A stretch of 64,000 bases of DNA, taken from the NCBI GenBank assembly GCA_036770365.1, contig DAIPJH010000002.1, positions 62,001 to 126,000 of the forward strand, given 5' to 3'. The notes under the pieces were generated by a model that worked only from the letters and a program-made list of their open reading frames with translations, had not been told where the DNA came from and did no database searches. Below are positions 17,383 through 26,730 of the stretch, one piece after another; positions within the stretch are counted from its first letter, which is position 1, and each line of letters opens with the position of its first letter. The DNA comes from DAIPJH01 sp036770365 (GTDB lineage Bacteria; Pseudomonadota; Alphaproteobacteria; Rickettsiales; UBA998). The position numbers were made by a program, and so were the translations under genes.

Positions 17383-17844
17383 TTACGCGACGTCTGCTGG
17401 AGTTCCAACTGCTTCTTGACGCTTCTGTGCATACATGCGCAAGAAATCAATAGGTTCAAGCATCAACGGGGGAAACCCACCGTCACGCGTCACATCTGAC
17501 ACGACGCGGCGAGCATAAGGAAACAGCAAAAACGCGCAGTCTACCAACAATATCTGCTCTAAACGCTCTTCAGGAATTCCCGAAATGGTGAAAAGCCCTG
17601 CATAGATCAAATCGACCATGAACAAGGTGCGCTCACCAATAGCGCGAATGTTAAACTGCATACTGAGTTCAAACATGTCTTCAGATAAACGCTGCGCGCC
17701 CATATCCACATTCAAATCTACTTTTGGTGCTTCTTTAAGAGAGAGCAAACTTTGTGGTGCGTGCGGATTTTCAAAGGAAAAATCTTTAATATATTGGCTA
17801 CGCATTGCCAAAAAAGGCCCAGATTGGTTTTCTTGTTCGCTCAT
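17383..17844 (-). CDS. secB: Protein-export chaperone SecB
   Basis: Tetrameric cytosolic chaperone that holds preproteins unfolded and hands them to SecA. 153 residues. Family blocks: QYIKDFSFENPHAPQSL near residue 17, KVDLNVDMGAQRL, LVDLIYAGLFTISGIPEE near 79, VDCAFLLFPYARRVVSDVTRDGGFPPLMLEPIDF near 104. AAGGATATTTT before the ATG is a good ribosome site. It is divergent from the Tim44-domain gene, the arrangement usual in Alphaproteobacteria. Confidence 0.96.
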   Translation of the reverse strand: MSEQENQSGPFLAMRSQYIKDFSFENPHAPQSLLSLKEAPKVDLNVDMGAQRLSEDMFELSMQFNIRAIGERTLFMVDLIYAGLFTISGIPEERLEQILLVDCAFLLFPYARRVVSDVTRDGGFPPLMLEPIDFLRMYAQKRQEAVGTPADVA

Positions 17845-17979
17845 AAAAATATCCTTAACTTGTCACATTTAGAAAGTCTTTGGCAGCTTCTATAAAGAAA
17901 AACTCCATTCTGGTCACGCAAAATTTGCCATCTCGTAAGACTGGCATATAATAAAGCTCTTTAACATTGGATTATAACC

Positions 17980-18654
17980 ATGCCTGTTGATATTTTAATA
18001 CTTGCTGCCATTGCTATTTTTGTTGTTTTACGCCTACGGGGTGTGCTTGGACAAAAGACAGGGCATTTCCCATCACCTGACACGCAAAAACCAGAAGAGC
18101 GCGTCGTGCGTTTAGAGCATCCAACAATCGATGCACAGCAACTTCCTGACAAGAAAGAACTTGCGCATCTGCTTGACGTAAAGGCAGAACCAGACCTTTC
18201 ACTCATTCCTGAGTCTTTGCATCATACAATCAAAGACATCGTTGCCATTGATAAAAGTTTTACCGTTAAAGACTTCTTAGAAGGCGCGCATATTGCCTTT
18301 GAAATGGTACTGAATGCCTACAGCAAACAAGACCGCACTACACTAAAACCTTTGCTCAACAAAGAAACCTACGACGTGTTTACCCATGAACTGGATGAAC
18401 AAGCCACACGCGGTGAAAAACGCATCACCACATTGCTTGCCATCACACACGCAGAGATTCGCGCTGTTGATCTGGTTAAAAACACAGCACGCATCACCCT
18501 CCATTTTGTCAGTGAGCAGAACCATCTCACTCGCAACTCGCAAGGTGACATCATAGAAGGCAACACGTCTGATATTACCATCGTCGAAGATGACTGGACT
18601 TTTGAACGTGATCTTCGCTCCGTCAACCCAAACTGGACACTGGTTGCCACATGA
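17980..18654 (+). CDS. Tim44/TimA-domain inner-membrane protein
   Basis: 224 residues: one N-terminal membrane helix (DILILAAIAIFVVLRL), a low-complexity charged linker (about 30-70), then a Tim44-like domain. That domain starts at VKDFLEGAHIAFEMVLNAY and continues with LLNKETYDVFTHELDEQ and IVEDDWTFERDLRSVNPNWTLV. In Alphaproteobacteria such proteins sit between secB and mltA, as here. Homology to mitochondrial Tim44 suggests a role at the inner membrane, but the bacterial function is not settled. The stop overlaps the mltA ATG as ATGA. Confidence 0.88.
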   Translation: MPVDILILAAIAIFVVLRLRGVLGQKTGHFPSPDTQKPEERVVRLEHPTIDAQQLPDKKELAHLLDVKAEPDLSLIPESLHHTIKDIVAIDKSFTVKDFLEGAHIAFEMVLNAYSKQDRTTLKPLLNKETYDVFTHELDEQATRGEKRITTLLAITHAEIRAVDLVKNTARITLHFVSEQNHLTRNSQGDIIEGNTSDITIVEDDWTFERDLRSVNPNWTLVAT

Positions 18655-19775
18655 TATTTACTCGTCTTTATGCCTTTCGTTTACTTGGTTTTTCATTGCT
18701 ATTACTGGCAGGTGCGTGTGCTAGCAAAGGTCCTGAGCATCTTAGTCTATCTAAAGCATCGTACGATGATTTAACCAGCTGGCACAGCGACCAGCATCGC
18801 TTCGCACTCATCTCTTTTCTTCAATCTTGTCAGGCAAAAGTACCCGCCTGGACATCAACAGACAACACTGATTTACCCGCACTGCCTGATGCATCGCGCT
18901 GGCACGATCTTTGCGTTGAGGCGTCACAAGCAAGTAGTTCAGACGAGACGGCCAAAGCATTCTTCGAGCGCAATTTTCAACCCTACCACGTCGCAAGCTC
19001 GCTAGACAGTAAGGGTCTTTTTACAGGGTATTATGCTCCCATTTTACGTGGATCTCGTACCCAAACAGAGCTGTTCAAATACCCTGTCTATGGTCTCCCC
19101 CCTGAAGTCAGTGCCTCTGGTGCAGGCGCACGCATGTTATCACGTGCAGAAATAGATAATGGCGCACTAGCAGGTCGTGGGCTAGAAATTATGTGGGTTG
19201 ATGACCATATCATGCGTTTTTTCTTAGAAATACAAGGTTCAGGACTGGTTCAATTACCTGATGGCACGCTCACCCGTTTACAGTATGCAGGCAAGAACGG
19301 ACACCCCTATCGTTCGATTGGAAAAATTTTGATAGAGCGCGGTGAAATTGCCAAAGAGGATATGAGTATGCCTGTACTGCGCAATTGGCTTTATGAACAC
19401 CCATTTCAAGCAACCAAGCTCATGCAGGAAAACCCTTCTTACGTTTTCTTCCGTGAAGACTCCAACACAAACCATGTTATCGGTGCGCAGGGTGTACCTC
19501 TCACACCGATGCGTTCACTCGCAGTTGACCCCACCCATATCCCTTATGGCTTACCACTCTTTTTACGTACTACCTTGCCTGCGGGCGCAACAGCAGATGG
19601 CACACCTGCAGCTTTTGAACATACATTAATTGCTCAAGATACAGGCGGAGCAATTCGCGGTGTAGTGCGTGGCGATATTTTCTTTGGATTTGGCGCAGAT
19701 GCCGAAAAACCCGCAGGGCTAATGCAATCCACGGGTGCTTTGACCTTACTCATCCCAAAAACCAATGCCGAATGA
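18651..19775 (+). CDS. mltA: Membrane-bound lytic murein transglycosylase A
   Basis: Cleaves the MurNAc-GlcNAc bond of peptidoglycan with formation of 1,6-anhydroMurNAc. 374 residues. N-terminal signal with hydrophobic core LLGFSLLLLAGACAS; the Cys could be lipidated, although the lipobox lacks Leu at -3. The catalytic barrel contains GLFTGYYAPILRGS, RGLEIMWVDD and FFLEIQGSG. The 3D domain at the C-terminus has MRSLAVDPTHIPYGLPLFL and the catalytic Asp in IAQDTGGAIRG. It overlaps the next gene by 11 bases, part of a tight chain of overlapping genes. Confidence 0.94.
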   Translation: MIFTRLYAFRLLGFSLLLLAGACASKGPEHLSLSKASYDDLTSWHSDQHRFALISFLQSCQAKVPAWTSTDNTDLPALPDASRWHDLCVEASQASSSDETAKAFFERNFQPYHVASSLDSKGLFTGYYAPILRGSRTQTELFKYPVYGLPPEVSASGAGARMLSRAEIDNGALAGRGLEIMWVDDHIMRFFLEIQGSGLVQLPDGTLTRLQYAGKNGHPYRSIGKILIERGEIAKEDMSMPVLRNWLYEHPFQATKLMQENPSYVFFREDSNTNHVIGAQGVPLTPMRSLAVDPTHIPYGLPLFLRTTLPAGATADGTPAAFEHTLIAQDTGGAIRGVVRGDIFFGFGADAEKPAGLMQSTGALTLLIPKTNAE

Positions 19776-20349
19776 CACACCACAGAACCCCCATGATCTT
19801 CCAGATATGCCTGAAATATGGTCATATGTGACACATGACGTGTTGCCACTAACCACAAAAACAATACACATTCATCCAGAGCATCCCCAGACACATCTCG
19901 GCGAAATTAAACGCGCCGTCCGCCGCAAACGGGAGCAAGAAGCATGCTTCATGTCCTCACCTCATAACACACATGTCCCGCTCCACCACAACCACACCTG
20001 TTTGCTAGACAACCGCTTAAAAAAACGCATTGCCAAGGGCAAGGAAAAGATTGATGCAAGCTTTGACCTGCACGGCATGACGCTTGCTACTGCCCATACA
20101 CAACTTCAACATTTTCTACAAAATGCCTACCATATGCGCCTACGAACATTGCTTATCATAACAGGCAAAGGTAAAGATGGTGAGGGTATCCTACGCAAAA
20201 CAGTACCTCTATGGCTTGACCATGCGGCACGTCAACATATCGTTCAAAATTATGATACTGCCACCACCATCCATGGTGGTGATGGCGCATTTTATGTAAG
20301 ACTTCGTCAGCTAAACCCAATAGTAGGAGGCACAGATGAACTTTTTTGA
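19765..20349 (+). CDS. Smr-domain protein
   Basis: 194 residues with a C-terminal Smr (small MutS-related) domain. The diagnostic SFDLHGMTLATAHTQL lies near residue 108 and LLIITGKGKDGEGILRKTVP near 130. The N-terminal 90 residues are variable and charged. Smr domains are nucleases or nucleic-acid-binding modules. The alphaproteobacterial member next to mltA has no settled role. It overlaps mltA by 11 bases and the response regulator by 14. Confidence 0.88.
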   Translation: MPNDTPQNPHDLPDMPEIWSYVTHDVLPLTTKTIHIHPEHPQTHLGEIKRAVRRKREQEACFMSSPHNTHVPLHHNHTCLLDNRLKKRIAKGKEKIDASFDLHGMTLATAHTQLQHFLQNAYHMRLRTLLIITGKGKDGEGILRKTVPLWLDHAARQHIVQNYDTATTIHGGDGAFYVRLRQLNPIVGGTDELF

Positions 20350-21061
20350 GTGTGACCTCCCTGCCCTTTCCTCTCCTGATGTTCCACATATTTTGGTGGT
20401 AGATGATGATGAACGCCTACGTGAACTACTACGCACCTACCTTTCGAAGCAAGACTGGATGGTGAGCGTAGCACAAGATACTACCGAAGCACGCAATCTG
20501 CTACATTACATCCACTGTGACGTGATGATTTTAGATGTGATGATGCCAGGAGAATCAGGAATAGCCTACGCTCAATCACTCAATCTACCCAACAATCAGC
20601 AGCATCCTCCCATTCTCATGCTCACGGCGATGAATGAACCAGATGACCGTATTTCTGGTCTAGAAACAGGCATTGATGACTACCTCACCAAACCCTTTGA
20701 ACCACGAGAATTGGTCTTACGTATCCAAGCCATTTTACGACGCACAAAACAAGACAGACACGCAGTATCAACCTTGCAATTCGGTGATTTTATACTTGAT
20801 ATGGATCACAAGATTCTCACACAACATGGAAAGCCCATTCACCTTACCGATGCTGAAATGAATACTTTGTTCACCCTTGCTCACCACGCGGGCAACACCG
20901 TATCCCGCGAGCAATTAATGTCAAGTGATGCGAGTGGAACAAGCGGTGAACGCAGCGTAGATGTACAAATTACCCGCCTGCGCAAACGTATTGAGGAAGA
21001 TCCTTCCCGTCCTCGTTTTATCCAGACCCTACGCGGGGCTGGCTATGTTTTGAAAGTATAG
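20336..21061 (+). CDS. OmpR-family response regulator
   Basis: 241 residues. Receiver domain: acidic pocket VVDDDERLREL near 22, phospho-Asp in VMILDVMMPGESG, MLTAMNEPDDRISG, and Lys in DDYLTKPFEPREL. The C-terminal winged helix spans roughly 140-240 (LTDAEMNTLFTLAHHAG, RSVDVQITRLRKRIEEDPSRPRFIQTLRGAGYVL). It lies six bases before its likely partner kinase. Because it overlaps the Smr gene upstream, it is probably transcribed from the secB/Tim44 side, linking an envelope-related operon to its own regulator. Confidence 0.94.
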   Translation: MNFFECDLPALSSPDVPHILVVDDDERLRELLRTYLSKQDWMVSVAQDTTEARNLLHYIHCDVMILDVMMPGESGIAYAQSLNLPNNQQHPPILMLTAMNEPDDRISGLETGIDDYLTKPFEPRELVLRIQAILRRTKQDRHAVSTLQFGDFILDMDHKILTQHGKPIHLTDAEMNTLFTLAHHAGNTVSREQLMSSDASGTSGERSVDVQITRLRKRIEEDPSRPRFIQTLRGAGYVLKV

Positions 21062-21067
21062 GTTCTT

Positions 21068-22441
21068 ATGGCAACCCCGCAGGATAACAGCCCATTTCCA
21101 CGTAAAGGACTAAGAAGATTTATCCCCTCTAGCCTTTTTGGTCGCGCACTCCTCATTTTAGTTGTCCCCACGATTATCGTTCAATTACTTGCTCTTTATA
21201 TGTTCTATGAACGCCATTGGGCGAGCGTAGCACGTAATATGTCTGCAACCCTTGCTAATGATGTCGCCCTCCTCGTACAAGAAACACGTTATGGTAATGT
21301 TGACGACCGTGAAGCATGGCGTGTTAAAGCACGCCATACGTTGGGTATCATTGTCAGCTACGGCCCTATCCCCAAAAACTTTCAACCTGATACCCAAAGA
21401 GATACGCCTTATCCTGATTTTTACACCCAACTACATCTGCGGCTTGCTTTACCCTTTAATCTCATCATAAACCCCAAAGAAGATACTATGACTGTACGTA
21501 TCAAGCTGCGCGATAGCCTAATGCGCCTTGATGTCTCACGTAAACGCCTCATGAACCCAACCACCTCTATCTTTACCTTATGGATTTTTAGTACGACCAG
21601 CTTATTACTGGCTATTTCAACTATCTTTTTACGTAACCAGATCCGCCCGATCACACGCCTCGCACGCGCCGCAGAAGCCTTTGGGACAGGACGTGATGAC
21701 CCCGAATTTTCTCCCAGAGGCGCAAAAGAAATACGTCAAGCTGGTCACGCCTTCCTACGCATGCGAAACCGCGTCCAACGCCAAATTGCCACACGCTCTG
21801 CTATGCTCTCTGGCATTTCTCATGACCTGCGTACCCCACTCACGCGCATGAAGCTACAGCTTGCCATGCTCAGTGACACCAAAGCTGCCGCTGCGCTGGA
21901 TGCTGACATCGCCACCATGCAGCATATGATCCAAGAATATCTTGACTATGCACGTGGCTCTGGTGGTGAAGATACCACACTTATTGACGTACGTGATATT
22001 GTACGTGACCTCGCCTCACGCCATAGGCAAGCAGGCTCACCTGTTACCTTAGAAGAAGAAACCGAAACTCCTGTCATTTTGCCACTACGCCGTCTCGCTA
22101 TTGTGCGCACGATTGATAATCTCATTAGCAACGCCCTGCGTTATGGCAAACGCTGCCGCATTTACCTGCATGAAGATGAGCATTATGTCTATATCATGGT
22201 TGAGGACGATGGCACTGGCATCGCTGAAACTGACCACGAACTGGTTTTTGCACCCTTTAGACGCTTGGAAGGCTCACGCAACAGCGCAACAGGCGGAGTT
22301 GGACTCGGACTCACCATCGCACGCGACATCGCACAAGGTCACGGTGGCGATATCTATCTCAGCAACCGCACAGATGCAGCGGGTAGCATATTTGGACTCA
22401 GCGTATGCATCAAGTTACCCAAACAGTCGTATGCTAGTTGA
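21068..22441 (+). CDS. EnvZ-like sensor histidine kinase
   Basis: 457 residues. Two membrane helices (about 22-45 and 170-190) flank a periplasmic domain of some 125 residues. A HAMP domain follows (NQIRPITRLARAAEAFGTG), then HisKA with phospho-His in SGISHDLRTPLTRMK, and HATPase with NLISNALRYGKR, EDDGTGIAE and GVGLGLTIARDI. It is the expected partner of the OmpR-type regulator directly upstream. Its last 8 bases overlap the end of the convergent glycosyltransferase gene. Confidence 0.93.
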   Translation: MATPQDNSPFPRKGLRRFIPSSLFGRALLILVVPTIIVQLLALYMFYERHWASVARNMSATLANDVALLVQETRYGNVDDREAWRVKARHTLGIIVSYGPIPKNFQPDTQRDTPYPDFYTQLHLRLALPFNLIINPKEDTMTVRIKLRDSLMRLDVSRKRLMNPTTSIFTLWIFSTTSLLLAISTIFLRNQIRPITRLARAAEAFGTGRDDPEFSPRGAKEIRQAGHAFLRMRNRVQRQIATRSAMLSGISHDLRTPLTRMKLQLAMLSDTKAAAALDADIATMQHMIQEYLDYARGSGGEDTTLIDVRDIVRDLASRHRQAGSPVTLEEETETPVILPLRRLAIVRTIDNLISNALRYGKRCRIYLHEDEHYVYIMVEDDGTGIAETDHELVFAPFRRLEGSRNSATGGVGLGLTIARDIAQGHGGDIYLSNRTDAAGSIFGLSVCIKLPKQSYAS

Positions 22442-24467
22442 TATGCTTGGCATAAAACTCTGAAAAATCAAGCGCACTACGACGTATCGTGGCTTGTTGC
22501 GCATCTTTACATGCTTGGCTACCAAGCCTTGCCCGCAAAGTCGTATCATCAATTAAACGTTTCGCTGCATTAAAACACGCATCCTCATCTTTGGTATCAA
22601 TCTGAAGGATATTGTCGCCATCACGCCCAAAGTCTTTCACGCCACCCGCAAGCGGCGCAACCACTGCCGCACCACAAGCCATCGCTTCAAGTGCTGGACG
22701 ACCAAATGCCTGAAAATCTGAATAATCAAGAAATATATCCGCATTACGCATCAACATCGCCACTTCTGGACGACCTAGAATCTCATAATTATGGTACTCA
22801 AAGCCCTGCTCTACCTCAGACGCAGCAACAGCATCATCTTTTGAACCAAAAATACAGATATTTATGCGATCAGCATAGATCGCTTTAAGGCGTTTAAGCA
22901 CCTTCATCGTCATCACTGTGCCACGCCACGGTGTATTCACCCGCACCATCGCTACAACATTGATCCGCTCTTCACTCTTGCTACGTGTGAAATCAGGATA
23001 AAATAGTTTTGTATCTAAACAACCTGCAATCTTATGTACCGTGATCCCATGTTTCTCTGTGATCACCTCACACACCCACGGGCTAATCGCAAACAACATC
23101 ATATCCTTGATCAAGCCATAACTTGCCAATGCCCCCTTATATTCATTAGGGTGTCTACCATCTTGATAGAAATAAGGCTCATAATCCTGCACGAAATATG
23201 CTGCTTTTAAGTCTTCATGTTGCGTCATCAGATCTTTGACGGTCTGCACTGTATTCCACATCGTCGCCACGGCGACACGGTATGGCGCACACAAGACAGA
23301 GAGCTGTTGCTCATTATCATAAAAGGCAAAAAGATTCGCTTTATCCGCAAAGAAACGTAGATAATCACCCTTCACTGAGCTATGTGCGGCAATCAACACT
23401 TTCGCACCAAGTTGTTGTAAACCCTGTGCAAGTTCGACTACCATTTGTGTCCCACCCGCTTTGGCTTCGCAATTTGACGTCAAAAATACTAGCGAAATAG
23501 CTTCATTCGAAGGCGCAAAATCTTTAATAACAGAACGCCCCGTTTTGCGTCCGAAATAAAGTCCTTCTGACTGCGCACTGCGCACACGTTCACGCACTGC
23601 ATCCATCTCAGGGTGATTGCGAAGCGCAGCATCAACTTTACTTAAACGCTCATCACCATGCTTGGTACGAATCGCCTGATGCGCTGACCCAGTGAGGTTC
23701 TCACGCTGCTTCACACCAAAGCTTTTGGACGTTGCATGGTACACATACACATCATCCGCAATCGCAATTTCAAAACCAGCATCGCTTGCGCGCAAGCAAT
23801 AATCATTTTCTTCACCGTAACCACGAGGAAAAGTCACTTCATCTAAATACCCTATCGCATCCATCACATGTCGACAGACCATGAAACAAAACCCATTTGC
23901 CACTGGCACGCGTGGATAAGCACGCCACGATACTTTCCCTACCATGCGCGCATATGCTGCTACTGTGACATCTTTAGGCAATTCGTTTTGTTTCCACTGC
24001 CCAAACTCATCAAAGACAAACGGTACAGATTGATATGTTGCCGCATTGGATAGCGCGCCGACAACCCCTATCTTACTATCACTTTTCGCGCAGGCAATCA
24101 TACGTTCTGCCCACGCAGGCGATGCGACCGTATCGCTATTAAGCAAAATACTATAAGTCGCTTTGCTCGCACGAAGCCCTTTGTTGGCAGCACAGGTATA
24201 GCCCTGCGCCTGCTCATTTTTCAGCAAGGTGACGTGCTTAAATTCTTGTGCATAATATTCAAGGAGCTTGCTGGTTTCAACCTTTGAGCCATCATTGACA
24301 ATGATCAGTTGATAGGGCATCTCAGTATGACGCAGTACCGACTCTAGGCACGCACGCGTATAATCTGGTGCGTTATGCACACACACAATCACAGCCAATT
24401 CAGGGGTATTTTTAGTCACGGGTGAGTTTCCAATGGTCGCAGACATCAAAGACACTTTCACAATCAT
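22434..24467 (-). CDS. Two-domain glycosyltransferase (GT2 plus GT4-like)
   Basis: 677 residues. The N-terminal GT2 (GT-A) domain starts at ELAVIVCVHNAPDYTRACLESVL, with YQLIIVNDGS and ILLNSDTVASPAW (DxD-like). A C-terminal GT-B domain has RINVVAMVRVNTPWRG and the GT4 donor site DIFLDYSDFQAFGRPALEAMACGAAVVAP. Such double transferases usually build surface polysaccharides or glycans. An internal ATG at 24446 is an alternative start. The 5' end overlaps the upstream small gene in another frame, so expression may be coupled. No other polysaccharide genes are nearby. The stop overlaps that of the convergent kinase. Confidence 0.88.
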   Translation of the reverse strand: MIVKVSLMSATIGNSPVTKNTPELAVIVCVHNAPDYTRACLESVLRHTEMPYQLIIVNDGSKVETSKLLEYYAQEFKHVTLLKNEQAQGYTCAANKGLRASKATYSILLNSDTVASPAWAERMIACAKSDSKIGVVGALSNAATYQSVPFVFDEFGQWKQNELPKDVTVAAYARMVGKVSWRAYPRVPVANGFCFMVCRHVMDAIGYLDEVTFPRGYGEENDYCLRASDAGFEIAIADDVYVYHATSKSFGVKQRENLTGSAHQAIRTKHGDERLSKVDAALRNHPEMDAVRERVRSAQSEGLYFGRKTGRSVIKDFAPSNEAISLVFLTSNCEAKAGGTQMVVELAQGLQQLGAKVLIAAHSSVKGDYLRFFADKANLFAFYDNEQQLSVLCAPYRVAVATMWNTVQTVKDLMTQHEDLKAAYFVQDYEPYFYQDGRHPNEYKGALASYGLIKDMMLFAISPWVCEVITEKHGITVHKIAGCLDTKLFYPDFTRSKSEERINVVAMVRVNTPWRGTVMTMKVLKRLKAIYADRINICIFGSKDDAVAASEVEQGFEYHNYEILGRPEVAMLMRNADIFLDYSDFQAFGRPALEAMACGAAVVAPLAGGVKDFGRDGDNILQIDTKDEDACFNAAKRLIDDTTLRARLGSQACKDAQQATIRRSALDFSEFYAKHIN

Positions 24468-24771
24468 CTAACGCGGATCTTCCGCAAGGTTTTCCTAGAA
24501 GTTTTAAGCGCAACCGCGCAATCAACCACCCCATACGCCATGCCGTACTAGACTTGGTTGCATGAATATAATGACGTAAACGCTCGATTAAATCGGTAAC
24601 ATAGTTTAAGTCACGGTTCACCGACTCTAACAGCAAGAGTAATTTTCGATTATCAACAAAAATCTGATAAACTCTTTCAATCGCCTTAGGGTCATTGAAA
24701 TCTGCATCCGCACCCAAACCGAAAGCTTCTTGCAAAATTTCAAGCTTTTCCTGATGTTCTAACGTTTCCAT
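24412..24771 (-). CDS. Small coiled-coil protein upstream of the glycosyltransferase
   Basis: 119 residues from the ATG at 24771, which has GAGGA five bases upstream and so is preferred to the GTG at 24792. It is helical and charged, with a Leu-rich heptad stretch (VDNRKLLLLLESVNRDLNYVTDLIERL). It ends with STAWRMGWLIARLRLKLLG, a Trp-Arg pattern often seen just before glycosyltransferase domains in large surface-glycan enzymes. It overlaps the glycosyltransferase start by 56 bases in a different frame. It could be an accessory subunit or a segment split from a longer ancestral enzyme. Confidence 0.65.
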   Translation of the reverse strand: METLEHQEKLEILQEAFGLGADADFNDPKAIERVYQIFVDNRKLLLLLESVNRDLNYVTDLIERLRHYIHATKSSTAWRMGWLIARLRLKLLGKPCGRSALDDCESVFDVCDHWKLTRD

Positions 24772-24835
24772 GGCATCCTCTAAAAATCGCACCTAGCAGT
24801 AAATTGCCGCCAGTAAAATTGCAATAAAAAACACT

Positions 24836-25783
24836 CTAGAAATGCGTATATCCTACACGCGCATAATGTAGATGGCATGCATGAACATCCTGTATATCAA
24901 CACCTTCTCCTGCCACCACCTCACCTATAAGGGTGAGTCCTTGTGGCACGAAAGTATCAGCGGGCAGCGTCACTAACAACTCATAATCATCGCCACCTGC
25001 TACAATAGTCTGCCACGCAGCGTCACCCTCCAACGCCAACACTGCTTTTGCCGCCTGTGATAGTGGAATTTTTTCTTGGTGAATCACTAGTTTTACGCCA
25101 GATGCCCGTGCTAAATGCCCTGCGTCTTGTAACAACCCATCGGAAATATCCATTGCGCTAGAGGCTTTACCGAGCAGCTCCTGCCCCATAAAAATACGCG
25201 GACGGGGCAACACATAACGATCTTTCAAATAAGCTTGATGGGAAGCCTCTAATATTTGCAATTCACCGCGCATCACCCGCAGTCCTAGCACACTATCGCC
25301 AAGCGTTCCCGACAGATAAAGCTTATCACCTAGTTTCGCCCTGCTTCGTGTGAGTGCGCTGCCATGTGGGACAAACCCTAGTGCCGTAAGTGAAAGACTC
25401 ACATGTGACTTCGTGCGCGAGGTGTCGCCGCCCAACACATGTACACCATAATATGTATTATCCTCTTGTAATCCTGCTGCAAAATCAGCCAACCAGTTCT
25501 GCCCAATATGCGCCGGCAAACCAAGCCCAAGCAAATAGCCATACGGCTTTGCACCCATCGCGGCAAGGTCTGAAAGGTTGGTTCTAAGTAACTTCTTAGC
25601 AATCGATCGCGCTGGTTCATACCCGAAAAAATGCACCCCTTCATGCATTACATCCTTCGTCAGCACTAATTCCATACCCTCAGGCACGCACATCACCGCT
25701 GCGTCATCACGCAAACCGAGCGCATCCGCATACCCACCCGCGAGCGGTCGCATATAACGTGCGATGAAATCAAACTCGTGCAT
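24836..25783 (-). CDS. thiL: Thiamine-monophosphate kinase
   Basis: Phosphorylates thiamine phosphate to thiamine diphosphate with ATP. 315 residues of the PurM/ThiL fold. N-terminal EFDFIARYMRPL, GLRDDAAV (metal-binding Asp pair), LVLTKDVMHEGVHFF, TNLSDLAAMGAKPYGYLLGLGLP near 70, HVLGGDTSRTK, AMDISDGLLQDAGHL and the late AGGDDYELLVTLP are all present. It is the terminal gene of the nusB-side chain in the riboflavin/one-carbon gene group, as in other Alphaproteobacteria. Confidence 0.95.
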   Translation of the reverse strand: MHEFDFIARYMRPLAGGYADALGLRDDAAVMCVPEGMELVLTKDVMHEGVHFFGYEPARSIAKKLLRTNLSDLAAMGAKPYGYLLGLGLPAHIGQNWLADFAAGLQEDNTYYGVHVLGGDTSRTKSHVSLSLTALGFVPHGSALTRSRAKLGDKLYLSGTLGDSVLGLRVMRGELQILEASHQAYLKDRYVLPRPRIFMGQELLGKASSAMDISDGLLQDAGHLARASGVKLVIHQEKIPLSQAAKAVLALEGDAAWQTIVAGGDDYELLVTLPADTFVPQGLTLIGEVVAGEGVDIQDVHACHLHYARVGYTHF

Positions 25784-25800
25784 AATTAAACACCTAGCAA

Positions 25801-26283
25801 TTAAGCGTGTGGACGCACCTTGCCAACCACTTCTTGCAGCAGCCCATTGATAAGTCCCAGTTCAGGATTATCATAGAAACTTGCGCTGAGATCGACATAT
25901 TCATTAAGTAAGATTTTGGTGTTTGTTTGTGGATGAAAGATGAGTTCATAGGTGGCAGCGCGGAGGATAGCACGTTGTAGTTCGGTCATGCGTTCACCTT
26001 CCCAACGCGAGGTCAGGGTTTCGCTCAGTGTTTCATCCAAACGCTGCATTTGTGATAACGACCCCGAAACAATCCCTATAAATGTTGGCCTATGTGGCTT
26101 TTCTTGCAGCACAAATTCATCCATTTCTTCGGTCTTTTCATCCTCTAACATCGACAGCATTCGCCCAACGAGCGCATCCGCCTCTGGCAATATATCTTCA
26201 TAGCTGGCAAGATAGAGGGCTTGCACCGCTAGCATTCGCGCTGCGCTTTTCGCTTGAAGAGATTTATTAGGAACTTGCGCCAT
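25801..26283 (-). CDS. nusB: Transcription antitermination factor NusB
   Basis: 160-residue all-helical RNA-binding protein. With NusE it binds boxA and promotes rRNA antitermination. N-terminal KSAARMLAVQALYLASYE is the family opening. The C-terminal half has RMTELQRAILRAATYELIFHPQTNTKILLNEYVDLSASF and GLINGLLQEVV. The ribosome site AAAGG lies within the end of ribH, whose stop is two bases away. The ribH-nusB-thiL order is widespread. Confidence 0.95.
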   Translation of the reverse strand: MAQVPNKSLQAKSAARMLAVQALYLASYEDILPEADALVGRMLSMLEDEKTEEMDEFVLQEKPHRPTFIGIVSGSLSQMQRLDETLSETLTSRWEGERMTELQRAILRAATYELIFHPQTNTKILLNEYVDLSASFYDNPELGLINGLLQEVVGKVRPHA

Positions 26284-26285
26284 GA

Positions 26286-26711
26286 TTAACCTTTGAACCT
26301 CTCATGAAGTGCCATCAGCGCGAGGCATGCACGCGCCGCATCAGCACCTTTATTTTTCTGCTTCACATCGGCGCGAACCCATGCTTGCTCATCATTTTCC
26401 ACCGTCAAAATGCCATTACCAACTGCCAAGCCACCAAGCGTGGTCAAATCCATCAGCGCACGTGCGCTCTCATTACACACAGTTTCATAATGAGTGGTTT
26501 CACCGCGAATCACGCAGCCAAGAGCCACATAACCTGCATATTCTTCTGCGCTTGCGGCAATCGCAATCGCCGCAGGAATCTCCAGCGCACCTGGTACGGT
26601 CACCACTTCGGCTTCATGCCCTGCTTCATTGATAACTTGCGACGCACCGTCAATTAAACTTTCCGCGTAGTTTTCATAAAAAGTTGCTGCTACCAGCGCA
26701 ATTTTAACCAT
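26286..26711 (-). CDS. ribH: 6,7-dimethyl-8-ribityllumazine synthase
   Basis: Condenses 5-amino-6-ribitylaminouracil with dihydroxybutanone phosphate, the penultimate riboflavin step. From the ATG at 26711 it has 141 residues. It starts MVKIALVAATFYENY; VTVPGALEIPAAIA, the catalytic His region GCVIRGETTHYETVCNESARAL and GNGILTVENDEQAW follow. The frame stays open for 24 more codons upstream to 26783, but those codons are the dispersed palindromic repeat at 26731-26803 (WTPAYAGVT reading). They are not family sequence, so I exclude them. Confidence 0.95.
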   Translation of the reverse strand: MVKIALVAATFYENYAESLIDGASQVINEAGHEAEVVTVPGALEIPAAIAIAASAEEYAGYVALGCVIRGETTHYETVCNESARALMDLTTLGGLAVGNGILTVENDEQAWVRADVKQKNKGADAARACLALMALHERFKG

Positions 26712-26730
26712 ATTCTTTTTCCCTATTTTC

